Assembly: GCA_010094025.1 (NCBI GenBank)
Contig: ML991806.1
Span: 186,001 to 250,000 of the forward strand
Direction of reading: 5' to 3'
DNA length: 64,000 nucleotides
Source: Viridothelium virens
Lineage: Eukaryota; Ascomycota; Dothideomycetes; Trypetheliales; Trypetheliaceae
Position 1 is the stretch's first letter, and the number at the start of each line of letters is the position of its first letter. Shown here one piece after another: positions 11,028 to 22,366 of the stretch. The position numbers and the translations under genes were made by a program. A model generated the notes under the pieces. It worked only from the letters and a program-made list of their open reading frames with translations. It was not told the origin of the DNA and made no database searches.

Positions 11028-12826
11028 ATTGAATTCCCGTGGGGATGGAAGAGAGCTCGATATGTCATGAAGCTTTTTTGAACATTAGACTAGGTTTGCT
11101 TGAACATGATCTTGGGCATGGAAATGCGAGGGGTGAGTTGGAAGTCATGAGTAACAAGCCATTTTGGCCTATGGCGTCCTCAAGGCGGAGCAAACAGTGA
11201 CATTTAATCATGTCCTGGCCCTCAGGCAAACTTTGGCCCAAGACAGCCTGCAGACATTGGATAGAGCCTTACCGCCTGAGGCACGTAACCGCAGGAAGGT
11301 GGGAGCTCTCAGCTCAAATGACCAGGCATTTTGAGGATACCAAGTATGAGATCGTTGGTAGCCTAAAGAGCGATGCATTAGCAGGCTTGATCTGGGAGCG
11401 TCTCATGCGAATGGTAAACGATCCTTGAAGCCACCTGCAGGCGGTCAGACTGCATGCAATAAGCATCCTATGACGAGATGAAGCTAAGAACACAAGGAGA
11501 TAAGCGGGGAGAGTAGGACTGGCTGATGGTGGGCAGTGGTTGGGGCTTGCCCCTCGTCGTACGATCGGGCATAGAAAACGATCAACGAGCTCCGTGTAGT
11601 GGAAGAGATGACCCCATGCCACCCCATGGGGTTCTCCGCTCGGTAGGATTTCCCCGGAGACATGCCTTCCCCAACCTAAGCCATCATGGCCAATCATAAG
11701 AAGATATTGAGAATGAGAGAAAGAAGGTCGGTGAGGAAACTCGTGAGTGAGATCTTCTTACCTTAGGGGCATGTCGCCTAAATGACGCTGCTACGTAGCT
11801 TAGGTACCTCATACTTTGAGTTCGAAGTTCCGTTAGGTAGCCACGGCCCGCTCACTCGCTCCGTCCCGCTAATTGCTCTTACTCCTGTCCCAAGCAAGTC
11901 AGCTTGTCAACATTCAGAATTAATCTTCAGCGCCCAGAGCAGTGCTGAATTTCCACGGACACCAGATTCATGATGGAGTGAAATTGGACTGAGTTGTTAC
12001 CCGGTGGCCCTGGCTTCGAAGACCCCAGCCATTACATGACCACCACATTCATGACCATTACGTGTAGAACTCCTTTACTCTCTTAGTGCTGACTCATTTG
12101 TCTGGCTTGTCAATGCTTTGCTTCCGTGCATGATGAATCCGGCTCCATGACTCTGAATTTTGCGCTATGTGACACCTCCCTCGGAAGACTTTGATGGATG
12201 GAAGCGAAATGGCTGCTGATGTTCGTCATTGTCGAGGAAGAACCGGTGGATGGCACTCTGCCTCATCGAATAAATCACTGCAAGCGATCAGAATGAGGTC
12301 CAGAATCGTCACGAAATTGCCGGAGGATCCATGCTTTTCGAATGTGGGTCATTAGATGCGCTCATTATCTACGGTGTTGTATGGAGTACTCCGTATAGAG
12401 TAGGTTCATAACGTTATCAGACGCACTCTCCACCGTACAAGCCGGTGTCTGTGCGCTCTTATATCAAAGCAAGATTTCCCATAGACAGTTGTTGGACACC
12501 CCTTGGCGGTTCCCTGTAGGGCAGAGTACCCAGAAGGTACCGCTCCACCTGCCCAGTCCTGTTCAACCACCCCTTGCTTCAGAGTCGGCTTCATCCGTCA
12601 TGGAAAAAGCCTAGCCGCTATCGGCGCCGGAGTGGCCACACTCTTGTATGGGTGCTTGCAAACGCCATTCGTTCATAGGCCCCAATGGAGGCTTTGTGAT
12701 CACTCTACTAATGAACCGTGGCGGCTTCGGCCGTCTCAATCCCGTCTATCCGTCCATTTGTATCATCATGTAACTGCCCTTGGGACTTTATAAATTCTAA
12801 GATGCCGTCGAAAGAGCGCGACCTGG
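11028..12826. other. Divergent intergenic, 1.8 kb
   Basis: Long gap between the rhodopsin-like gene (-) and the MFS gene (+). Short frames on both strands resemble nothing I know and are broken by stops. It contains one TACTCCGTA site at 12387-12395. No gene supported. Confidence 0.5.
12387..12395 (+). promoter_or_regulatory. TACTCCGTA motif upstream of the MFS gene
   Basis: Exact 9-mer inside a longer near-palindrome (ATGGAGTACTCCGTAT). It is 432 bases before the MFS start. It is one of five intergenic copies; a regulatory role is inferred only from recurrence near starts. Confidence 0.35.
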
Positions 12827-14691
12827 ATGCTGACATCTTGGAAAGGTCTGAAGATTGCACAAGCCATGGAGCCCAAGATAGAGCCTTCGGAGATCACCAG
12901 AATTGAGGAAGCAAAATCTGCCACTGACCGGGATTCTGGGACGTCTCAGACACAGATTCAGTATGATGCTGCTGACGAACGTCGCGTGCGGCGCAAGCTG
13001 GATCGCCATATAATGCCACTCTTTTTCGTCCTCTGTTAGTATTAGCGTTGACGCTGGGTACATGCCTATCAAGAAGAATGCTAACGAAAATGCACATCCA
13101 GACATGCTCGATTCCCTGGATCGCAGCAACATTGGAAACGCCGAGATAGCAGGAATGGCGAAGGATCTGCATCTAAGCGGAGGCAAATATTCCTGGTTGT
13201 TGACCATTTTTTACATTACTTATATCATCGCCGAAGCCACACTGCTATTATGGAAAATCTTCCCACCTCATATGGTAGGCGCTTTCGTCATCTTCGCATG
13301 GTAAGTGCCTCAATCTGCTAGACAAGGACACAACGATTAGGAAACTGAGGACTGGATTGCAGGGGCCTAGTATCCACACTTCAGGCTGCGGCGCAGAGCT
13401 GGGGAGGCATGATGGCACTCCGATTTTTGCTAGGTACCTTTGAGGCCGCCTATGCGTAAGCACGACCAACCGCCCCCCTCCCCTATGCGAGAGGAGATGT
13501 AGACTCTTAAGCTTCCGACCAATGCAAAGACGCTGATGCTGTACAGACCTGGGATCATTTATTTGCTCTCATTCTTCTACCTCAGACATGAGATCGGCTT
13601 CCGGTGTGGTCTATTCGTGGCTGCAGCGCCTCTAGCAGCAACCTTTTCCGGTGCACTGGCATACGGCATTACCAGCGGCCACACTTCCTTAGCACCATGG
13701 CGATTACTCTTTCTCGTGGAGGGTCTGGCGACAATAGTCATGGTCCCCTTTGGGTGGTTTTTTATTCCAGACTCACCAGATAAGGCTCGCTTCTTAACCT
13801 CAGAGGAGAAGCAGATTGTCAAGGCGCGAACAGTACGACAAGTTGGTGTTGCGGAACGGACGGGCCGTGTGAGTCTCAAAGAGTTTGGAATAGGTTTCAT
13901 TGACTGGACGGCCTGGTTCAATGCGGTACGTGCTCGCCGACCAAGTCCAATATGGGCCTTGCTTGTAGGTTTGGGATCAGGAAGAGACACCTACTAACAT
14001 CAAGTTTCAGCTGATGTACTTCGGAACGAACGTCAGTTTCTCCAGTCTGCCTCTCTACCTTCCCACCATTTTGAAGGACATGGGCTATACAAGCATCAAC
14101 GCTCAAGGTCTCTCGGCTCCGCCATATTTTGCTGCCTTCCTTTTCGCTCTCGTCACAACCTACGTAGCCGACAAGACGCAGCAGCGAGGCTTGATGCTCA
14201 TGGCCATCTCCGCCATTGGAGGCACTGGCTACGTGATCCTTGCAGCAGCAACAACAGTGGGCGTCCGGTACTTCGCTGTTTTCCTTGCCGCTGCGGGTGT
14301 CTTCTCCACGGTCCCAAACATCCTGGCCTGGACTCTTAGTAAGTTTTCCGGATGAATATTGCTACAGCAACACTCTTTAACCATTAGTGTAGATAATCAG
14401 GGTAATGATTCACGGCGAAGCGCCGGCTTGATCCTAATTGGGGCTGTAGGTCAATGTGGGCCTCTTCTTGGAACGCAACTGTATCCAACGAATGAAGCGC
14501 CACGATACATTAAAGGGATGAGTGTTTGTGCCGCATTCATGTTCTTCATAACAATAATGGCTCTTTGCTTACGTACGCTGCTTGTATGGCGGAACCGCAA
14601 ACTCGACCAGAAGTACGGTCGCCCAATTGTAGACGACAAATCGGCTGTCGGGGTAGAGGACTACGGGCCAAACTTTCGTTACGTTCTGTAA
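12827..14691 (+). CDS. MFS transporter, Dal5/allantoate permease (ACS) type
   Basis: Exons 12827-13034, 13102-13300, 13363-13455, 13547-13925, 14011-14338 and 14393-14691 join in frame to 501 residues. Five introns of 54-91 bases have GT..AG ends, and the fourth has a clear CTAAC branch site. The protein shows the anion:cation symporter signature: MPLFFVLY then LDSLDRSNIGNAEIAGM in helix 1, RFLLGTFEAAYAPGIIYLL in helix 4, and FFIPDSPDKARFLTSEEK before the central loop. Twelve membrane helices are expected. Members carry allantoate, nicotinate, pantothenate, biotin or similar small carboxylates across the plasma membrane; the substrate cannot be told here. The start may be the ATG at 12827 or the in-frame ATG at 12866 (MEPKIEPSE), which would remove 13 residues. 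The C-terminal tail ends in ...NFRYVL, typical of the family. Confidence 0.88.
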
Positions 14692-15610
14692 TTCATCGCT
14701 GTACCACCGTTGTACGAAGGATTTCGATTAAAGATAGTAGACATTTGGACCTATAACCCGCTCACAGGCACCTTGTCTCCGACTACTTATTTCTAAGCAA
14801 ATCCAATATCTATGCATCGATCGGGACGACTGAGTTTTGGTGAATTCAACTTATATTGGTGAAATTCGTTGATGGGAGCGGGAGGAGTCGAGTCTCTTGC
14901 TTGCCCAATTCGTGCCAGTAGACCTCTATTTGTGAAAAAGTCTCGAGAGATATTCCGCCTGGAAGGGAAACCGCTTGCGAGACTTTTTCGTCACTGTGTA
15001 AAAAGCCTCAAACCCTTTTTGGACTAGGTAGGAGACCTTCAACGATGCTTTTAATGCTTGTTCCACGGATGTGTTTCATAATCGGGAGCCAGATAGTAGT
15101 GCTAGGCCGAGCAGACCATGACAGGTATCAGATGGCTAAGGAGATTAGGGAAGGAAATGTAGAATGATTGCTCGCACTGTTCAAACCTCGAGAACGAAGT
15201 ACTGGTAGTCCTAGCGTTTGTTTACTTTGAGATCAAAACCGGAGAAAAGGGTGGATAGCACGGATGGTTAGTTCCAATAGAGCTGGAGCTAGGTACATAG
15301 ATAGAGGCCTGTGGTCTGTGCACCCGTCGCTCCTGCCTCACGACTCTATGCGGGAGGTAAAAGTTTCGAGATACTTCACTTCCGCAAGGTCCACGTCCAC
15401 ATCACACACGCGAGCGCGACCGAAGACTGCAAGATCTAAGCCTTGAAGCTCGATTCTAGCCTTTCTACCCTCCATTCAGTACTTTATGTCCTTGCAGGTA
15501 CTGGTGCAACTCCAGTACTGAAGCAACTACTATCTACAGCATATCTCTTTCAAGACTTGAAGCCTTTCACCTTCTGATACCGCAACCCATAGCCTTCGAA
15601 TACTGCAATC
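14692..15610. other. Intergenic, 919 bases, promoter side of ISY1
   Basis: No gene recognised. It contains a segment at about 15264-15350 that resembles one at about 50572-50650 (listed separately). Confidence 0.5.
15264..15350 (+). repeat. Dispersed repeat copy A
   Basis: Shares ordered blocks with 50572-50650: ATGGTT, AGAGCTGGAG, AGCTA, TACATAGA, GAGGCCTGTG and GCTCCTGC, separated by small gaps. Both copies are intergenic. This was aligned by eye; it is probably a relic of a transposon or other repeat. Confidence 0.45.
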
Positions 15611-16425
15611 ATGGTATGCACCACTCCAGTTCCGCACAATCTCCTAAGCACTCACTAACAACCCTCATCCTCCAGGCCCGCAACAGCGAAAAAGCGCAAT
15701 CGATGCTCTTCCGCTTCCGCGCCGCGCAAGCCGCCTCACTCGGCATCCTCGACGCCGGCCGCACACGCCGTCCCAAATCCATCACCGCACAGTCCTCGAT
15801 CCCCGTGTGCGAGAAATGGCGAGGCCAGGTGCTAAAGGAGATCTCGCGCAAAGTGACCAAGATCCAGGACGCCAGCCTCAGCGACTACCAGCTGCGCGAC
15901 CTCAACGACGAGATCAACAAGCTGATGCGCGAGAAGCACATGTGGGAGGTGCAGATCCGGCAGCTGGGTGGCCCGAATTACATGCGTGCGGGACGCACGC
16001 TGGATGCAGACGGGAAGGAGATTCCGGGGGGTGGGAAGGGGTATCGGTATTTTGGGCGGGCGAAGGAGTTGCCGGGGGTGAAGGAGATGTTTGAGGTGAC
16101 GGGAAAGAGGAGGGAGGAGGAGGGTGAGGTGGCCAAGGGAGGGGAGAAGAGGGCGGAGATGAGGAAGGCGGTGGATGCCGCTTATTATGGGTATAACCTG
16201 GATGAGGAGGATGGGGAGTTGTTGGCATATGAGGCCCGGGTAGAGAAGGAGAATTTTGAGCGGCTGATGGCAGAGGCGGAGTTGGTGGACACAGGAGGAG
16301 AGATGGAACGCAAAGGGAAAGCAGAGTGGGAGGAGATTCCAGATTGGAGGGTTCCCACGGCGGAGGAAGTTCAGGAAGAGCTACTCGAAAGAGAGAGGAG
16401 GCGGCTGCTGGATAAGATAGGGTGA
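15611..16425 (+). CDS. ISY1: Pre-mRNA-splicing factor ISY1
   Basis: Component of the spliceosome (NineTeen complex) that acts around the first catalytic step. The first coding exon is only the ATG (15611-15613). A 62-base intron (GTATGC..CCAG) follows, then exon 15676-16425, giving 250 residues. After splicing the protein starts MARNSEKAQSMLFRFRAAQA, the hallmark ISY1 N-terminus. It continues with RTRRPK, CEKWRGQVLKEISRKV, QDASLSDYQLRDLNDEINK, REKHMWEVQIRQLGGPNY and GYRYFGRAKELPGVKE, all strongly conserved in the family. The C-terminal third is acidic and lysine/glutamate-rich and ends DKIG. Without the intron the ATG frame does not give this N-terminus, so the single-codon exon is required. 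Codon use switches from C-ending to G/T-ending at about 15960. Confidence 0.96.
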
Positions 16426-16874
16426 TTGGGCTAATAAAGGGGACTCTTCAAGCATGCTCCATGAGACAGAAACTTGTTAAGAATTGGAGAAGGAACGAAT
16501 TCGTACCACCTCGATGCCGAGAGGGTGGCTACGGAGATGCATTGAGAGCTAGAAGTAGCACGCCAGATTTGGCAATGAAAGCTGGGACGCTCGTCCAACC
16601 CAAGTCTTTCATGGCTGTTTAGTTGACCTTTGGAGGAATGAGGACCTCTGTAGGTCTAGAATGCCGAAGTAAATCTCGAATGCACGCCGAGCCTTTAATT
16701 AGGGACGCAATATCTACCAAAGTATAACTCTAAATCCAATATCTGCATTCCCTCACACTTTATCATCTCCATCATCGACGAACTTTCAAGTTCAGCATTG
16801 AATCCCAGCCAGCGCCTAACATTGAACAAAAGTCAAGACACCAATGAAATGCTGCCGCACCTTGGCATGATCGC
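16426..16874. other. Convergent intergenic, 449 bases
   Basis: Shared 3' flank of ISY1 (+) and the CLC gene (-). Nothing else seen. Confidence 0.5.
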
Positions 16875-19747
16875 TCAATGCCCGCTTTCTTCTAACTGTT
16901 TAATATATTTGGTAAACGCCTTCTTATGCACGAGTCCCGCATAGTGCCCATCGCGCAAGACACAGATATATCGGAGACCAAGCTTAACAAAACATTCATA
17001 GACGAGATCCATAGGAGAGTGGATATCCAACGCAACGGGAGCCTGTAACATGATCAGTCTTCTGGATATTGTGTCAGTCATAGGAAGGATGACTTACTGG
17101 ATCAATGTAAGGTGTAAAGTCAGTGGGATCCATTTCCGTTTCCGGCTCGTCTTCCCCGTTCCACCGCACTTGCGTGGACATCAGACACAAACTCTTGTCC
17201 TCATTTCTCAACTTATCCAGTGCGTACTCAAGATCGGGACCTGGAATCAGACCCGTCAAGATACCCTTCCGGACGATGGCCAGACCACCATCAAGTTCAC
17301 CTGTGGAGTGCAGGTAATCAAGCTTACTACGCAGTGCCTTTGCAGGAATAAGTGGCGAATGCGAGATATCGATAAGGCGTTCTTCGCGGACACGGGGGGT
17401 GATATCGCCCAGCTCGGTAGTAAAGACTGGTCGGACTTTGTTATCGAGGAAAGGGTACGAGTTCATTTCCAAAAGAAGGTCATAAATGCTATGTGGTTCC
17501 AAAGCATCTGCTGTCCATTTCGAAACCAGCACACCAATGGAGAATGGTAGCACGTGATCAAGACTGCCTGTAAGTTCAAAAAGAATAACGGCGAGCGTGA
17601 CGGACAGTCGCGTCACGCCGCACATCGTTGCTCCTGCGCCAACCATGGCATAGACGCCTGGTACAACGCAAGACTCAGGGGTGCTGTCAGGACTGCATGC
17701 TCCAAAAAGCCCCGTGTCAGCATGGTTGAGAGCCAGATATTGTACAATGTGGCCAGCGATGCGACCTAGTAGACCTCCGACAACCATAGACGGCACATAG
17801 ATTCCAGCAGGTACTTTTATACCAAAGGTAATCGTCGTAAGGACTGCTTTGATAATGAAGGCAATTGCCAGCATGCGAATGACTTCGGGGATCCGCTCGT
17901 TTGACGGGCATAGCCCGTCCCCGTCCTCTGAATAAGCATCGCAAGGAGTCGCAAGCTCGAAGAGCAGCTCAGTAACCGGAAGTTTAGTGTATCGATTCCA
18001 AAAACTTGATAGGCCAGTGACAAGCGCAACCAAAGTCACTTCCAGGAGTGGCATCTTCTTGATAGTAGGTAACCGCCTAAAGGTCTGTGCCCAAAATCGA
18101 GATGCTTTGATGAAGAGTGCGCCAACTGCACCACCCAGGATACCGACCAGAATGAATGCTATCATTTCGAATGGTTTCCAATCGGTAAGGTAACGGACTT
18201 CAAACAAGACGATTTTCTGAGTTCCATATGGATTCAAAAATTTGAGGGATAAAGCTGCGATAATGCAGCAGAAGAAAGTCCGAAAAAGCGTCTTCGGAGG
18301 GAAGTAATAGCTGACTTCTTCCAGACTGAAAAGAACACCACCAATGGGAGCGCCAAAGGCAACAGCGACACCGCTTGCGGCGCTTGCACTGAGCACTTCA
18401 CGTCTCTTTCCGTCATTTTGGTTATATTTGGAGAACAGACGGCATGCAATATTTCCAATACACGTCGCAATGTGGACAAAGGGTCCTTCCTTTCCAAGAG
18501 ATAATCCAGAGGCGACACTAAGTATGAGAGCTAGCGACTTGATCGTGAGCGTTTTCAATCCCAAATAACCGTGAAGAACGAATCCACTGTTGATGACCTT
18601 GACTTCTGCTACCCCACTGCCAGCAGCGCTATAGAAGATCATGGGTGGTTTCTGTGGAGCATTTTGAACGCGCCGCTCAGGGCTCACTGCTTTATTGATA
18701 CCATCCTGCTCGTGTTCATCATCGAACTTGCTTTCCTTCCCAGTCTCGGCCCCAAGGTTTTCATCAAGAGTCGCTAAGGATACCGAGGAGGAGATGACAG
18801 TCTTAGTGGTGAGGGTGAGAAGGGAGGACAGCACTGAGAGGAAAACGACCGCAGCGGTAAATACGAGATATTCCACCGTTCTATCGCTTAGATGTGGATT
18901 TCGAATCAGGTAAGACCAGGGTTTCCAGGCATCGCAGATCGAAGCTCCAGCACAACATCGCTTTTCACTGAGGAACCATCCCTCAGCACAGTATCCTGTT
19001 TTCCAGTCGAACACAGCTGTTTCTGAGACATCGACCGTGTATGCAACCAACGCTGTGAGACAGCCAATAATGGCTACTAAGATCCAACCTTGCGCTCCAT
19101 CAAACCAAGCGATCAAGCGACCACGGATATCTTTTCGACTGCGCAGCTCTTTCATTCGGAATGCATCCGCTATGCTGTCGTGTACCCAGTCGGTGGAAGT
19201 GAACTGATCGTACCAGCCCCTATCGTCCCGCACGAGAGAGGCTTTCGACTCTTCGATATTGCCATCTAGTGAACCAGTCTTAGCCATGTCCTACAAGTTT
19301 GGCGACACTTTTCAGGGCTCTCGACTTACCTGCTGCACCGTCTCCCTGGGAGCTCAACGCGTTCACTAGTCTTTGGCTGAAAGCCCATGATCCAGCTCTG
19401 GTGAGATTCCGTGGCACCCGTACACTGGCCGACCCGCTTTGGCGTCTCGGAAGCCAGGGTCGTGGCGTGCCCGGCGTCGATGAAGGCACTGAAGTATAGG
19501 GTCGGGTTGGACCAAAGTTGTGACTCAGCAACGGCGCTCTTTCATCATGGATGTTGACTTGGCTGGGTCGTCGACTCCGCAGATTGAGGTCAGATGTACG
19601 CGTGGACTTTAGTTTTCTCGACGCTGTGGGTGACAGGGGAGGTCGAGTCTCCAGGAGTTCCTCTGAAGCTATTCCAAATTCATTCTCCAGATCGTCGCCG
19701 GTATCTACACTGGTGGCGCTGTGGAACGAGCGGTGGGACTTTGGCAT
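16875..19747 (-). CDS. CLC-family chloride channel / Cl-/H+ exchanger with CBS domains
   Basis: Minus-strand exons 19747-19330, 19265-17098 and 17042-16875 give 917 residues. The first intron (64 bases) must end at CACTAG, at 19266; using nearer AG sites puts a stop in frame. The protein has a 139-residue soluble N-terminus, then the CLC core: GSGVAEVKV (selectivity loop), GKEGPFVHIA with the gating glutamate, GAPIGGVLFSLEEVSYYFP and PAGIYVPSMVVGG. The gating Glu plus the LEE glutamate equivalent to the proton glutamate of ClC-3/4/5 suggest a Cl-/H+ exchanger rather than a simple channel. The C-terminus has two CBS-like units, the last containing LRYICVLRDGHYAGLVHKK. Fungal relatives (yeast Gef1) sit in Golgi/endosomal membranes and help copper loading and vesicle acidification. 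Location here is inferred from the family. Confidence 0.93.
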
Positions 19748-20566
19748 GGTGGGGGCGGGAGTGAAGGCTCTCCTACTTGTTCAATGCCGATTCTCATCGG
19801 TGTACTCCGTACGGTAGTAATAATGCGAGACGAGAGGAAGTTAAAGGATGGACAGTAAGGTACATGTTGTTGTGAATACTTTAGGATCAAGTGCCCATGA
19901 GGTCACCAGGCAAAGATAAGGGTCATGACACTTGTCGACCAGTTGGTCCGGGGAACAACAGCTGTGGCTGGGGCGTTTCAGCTGATGAAAGAATGAGGCT
20001 TTGCCTGGGAACAATGGGAGGCCTTCATAGCCGGAACAAGCCGCACAACACGGCCAGAATCTAGCAGACTGCAGAAAGGAAATTTGGTTCCGCTATTTTC
20101 GAAGGGAGTGGTGGGAGAGGGGCAAGAAGCGCGGCGCCCGGAGACGTGGGAGGTGATGGTCACGATACACAGTGTCGGGCATTTTGACTCAGTGTTCATC
20201 TTTTTAGCACCGATCTAATCCTTGAGTTCGCCGCATCTGACACCGTTCAGACCCTGCAGCTTCCTTCCGCGTTACTGAACCGTGGTGATCGACCACCACC
20301 CATCCTGACGTGGGTGCCGTTTCATCGCGACACCTTATTTGATATCACCCATGATTCGAACATGTTTAGATACAAAGCCGGAACCTGCGCTAAATGGGTC
20401 CATGAGATGGAGCCGAAAGCTAGCGACACCGACGGGGATTTTTTTTCCCTTTTCTTTTTTTTTAGCCATTATATATGAATAGAGATATACTGGCTTCACG
20501 TAATCGCACATTCTTTTCGCTGTGCCGGCATCTCATTTTAGCACTTGCTTGACCACAGGCAATCAG
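19748..20566. other. Divergent promoter region, 819 bases
   Basis: Between the CLC gene (-) and the esterase gene (+). It holds a TACTCCGTA site at 19803, a pyrimidine tract at about 20440-20462 and an AT-rich TATA-like stretch at about 20467-20480. No gene recognised. Confidence 0.5.
19803..19811 (+). promoter_or_regulatory. TACTCCGTA motif upstream of the CLC gene
   Basis: Exact 9-mer, 56 bases upstream of the CLC start codon (gene on the minus strand). It is followed by CGG, forming TACTCCGTACGG. Confidence 0.35.
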
Positions 20567-21576
20567 ATGGCGCCCTACGATCAATTCATTCTTTTCGGTG
20601 ACTCCATTACTGAAAAGTCGGGTGCTCAAGATAAGGGGTTTGGATTTGCGCCTGCATTACAGGATGGTATGAATTGATGCTTGCTAGATTCAGAGTGGCC
20701 TTTACTATTAGGATCCGAGCTCAGTGGCATACCTCTGGACTAACGAGTCTGTGGCAGCATACATACGTCGTCTGCTTGTCCTCAACCAAGGGTTTAGGTA
20801 AGGAAGACTCAAGCATCTACACGAATGCAAAACGATTGAGGCTTTCCCTAGTGGCTACAATACGACTCAAGCTTTGAGGGTACTTCCACATATCATGCCT
20901 GCTCCAAAAGAGGCAAAAGTTCGATTTATGGTAAAATGCAGCAAGATCGGCAATAAGCTTTGATCAATCGACTAAGCTCAGCTAGACTGTTTTCTTTGGT
21001 GCGAATGATGCTCGCCTGCCAAATCAGTATGCCAGTCCACAGCATATATCACCCGAGCAATACCGAGAGAATCTTGAGCAAATCATTCAGCATCCAGCAG
21101 TGAAAGCGCAGAGTCCTCGCATCATATTGATCACGCCACCGCCAATTGATGAATACTTGACAGAAGTTACAGATCGAGCAAAGGGTTTCAACGAGAAGCG
21201 TAGAACTGCCGAGAACACAAGAAGATATGCAAACATTGTCAAAGAAGTTGGCAAAGAGAATGATGTAGCAGTTCTGGACTTGTGGACCGCTTTGATGCTT
21301 GAGGCAGGCTGGAGCGACGATGAGCCTCTCCCCGGCTCCAAAAAGCTTCCCAAAAACCCAAAGATGGAGGAAATGCTTCACGATGGTGAGGAAGCCAGAT
21401 AAGTTTCCGGAAGGTGCGACTGACACCTGCATCTAGGAATCCATTTCAACCCGAAAGCGTATAAAGTGCTCTATGCGAAATTGATGGATTTGATCAGCGA
21501 GACCTGGCCAGACCAAATACCAGAAAAGCTGCCTATGGTGTTCCCTGCATGGGACGATGTGGCAGCCTGGAGCTGA
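20567..21576 (+). CDS. IAH1-like GDSL/SGNH esterase
   Basis: Exons 20567-20666, 20758-20797, 20852-20930, 20986-21385 and 21437-21576 give 252 residues. The four introns are 51-91 bases. Family blocks are all present after splicing: FGDSIT with the nucleophile serine near residue 12, GYNTTQALRVLP, FFGANDAR (block III), LITPPPIDEY, and DGIHFN with the Asp/His pair near the C-terminus. Length and order match isoamyl acetate-hydrolysing esterase Iah1 of yeast (238 residues), which cleaves acetate esters in the cytosol. No signal peptide is visible, so a cytosolic enzyme is likely. Unspliced, the gene is invisible as a single open frame because two exons are only 40 and 79 bases. The true substrate in this fungus is unknown. 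Confidence 0.9.
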
Positions 21577-22366
21577 CAAGATATCGAGCCAACAAGACTT
21601 CTGTAGACGGTATCATAGACACTAGATAAAGTTGCGTCCCACGCATTGTGTTTTAGGCATGTGATGCCATTTTGTTTCGAGTATTGATTGGCTGCGCGGA
21701 AAATCGGAGCGCGAGCCCCAAACTCCATCCTTGCGTGCCTTGGTAGCGGCGAACTTCCGGAACTGCTACATACCTGACGTCTCAACCAAGGCCCAATAAG
21801 ACCTCCCACAGCTTCTGATCCGACACCATTTCGAAAGACTTCCTGCCTGCATCTTCGTACGGTGCCATCGTCACGATAAGGAGAGCGTCGCTCGGACCTG
21901 CAATACAGCGACCAGCGTGCGATCGCCCCAGCCCTTACATTCTCTGCTACAGATAATCCATCGCCACCTCTATCCAGACTACGCGCAGTGAACGGGCATC
22001 CCAATTTAGGCCTCAATCCGGATCAACGCCTTGCACCTACTTCAGCGACCATACCTCTGATTCATTGGCCTTACCCTGTCGGATAAGCACTTTTCTGGGA
22101 CCTTTCTGACCGCTCCTTTTCTCTCTTCCACTCTAGCTTGAAATGTCCCACAACAAACTTTAAATTCAAACATACCCGAGATTTTGTCACATACAGCATC
22201 GAGGACGGAGTCGGCGCTGGCAGCGCCAAATAGGTATCGGGTTGTGGAGGGTGCTGGTAGGCAGGATAGAGACAGTGGAGATTTGAGGGAAAGGCTACGC
22301 CGGGCGTCTATCACTGGACGCCAAGGTCGTGCCTGTCCTCGTTGGAAGACTCTATGAAGGGGGAGG
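21577..22366. other. Intergenic, 790 bases
   Basis: 3' flank of the esterase gene and promoter of the next gene. Nothing recognised on either strand. Confidence 0.5.

Noticed and set aside
19266-19329. Separate start of the CLC protein at the ATG at 19287
   Set aside because: The upstream exon joins cleanly in frame by a 64-base intron. The ATG at 19287 lies inside that intron.
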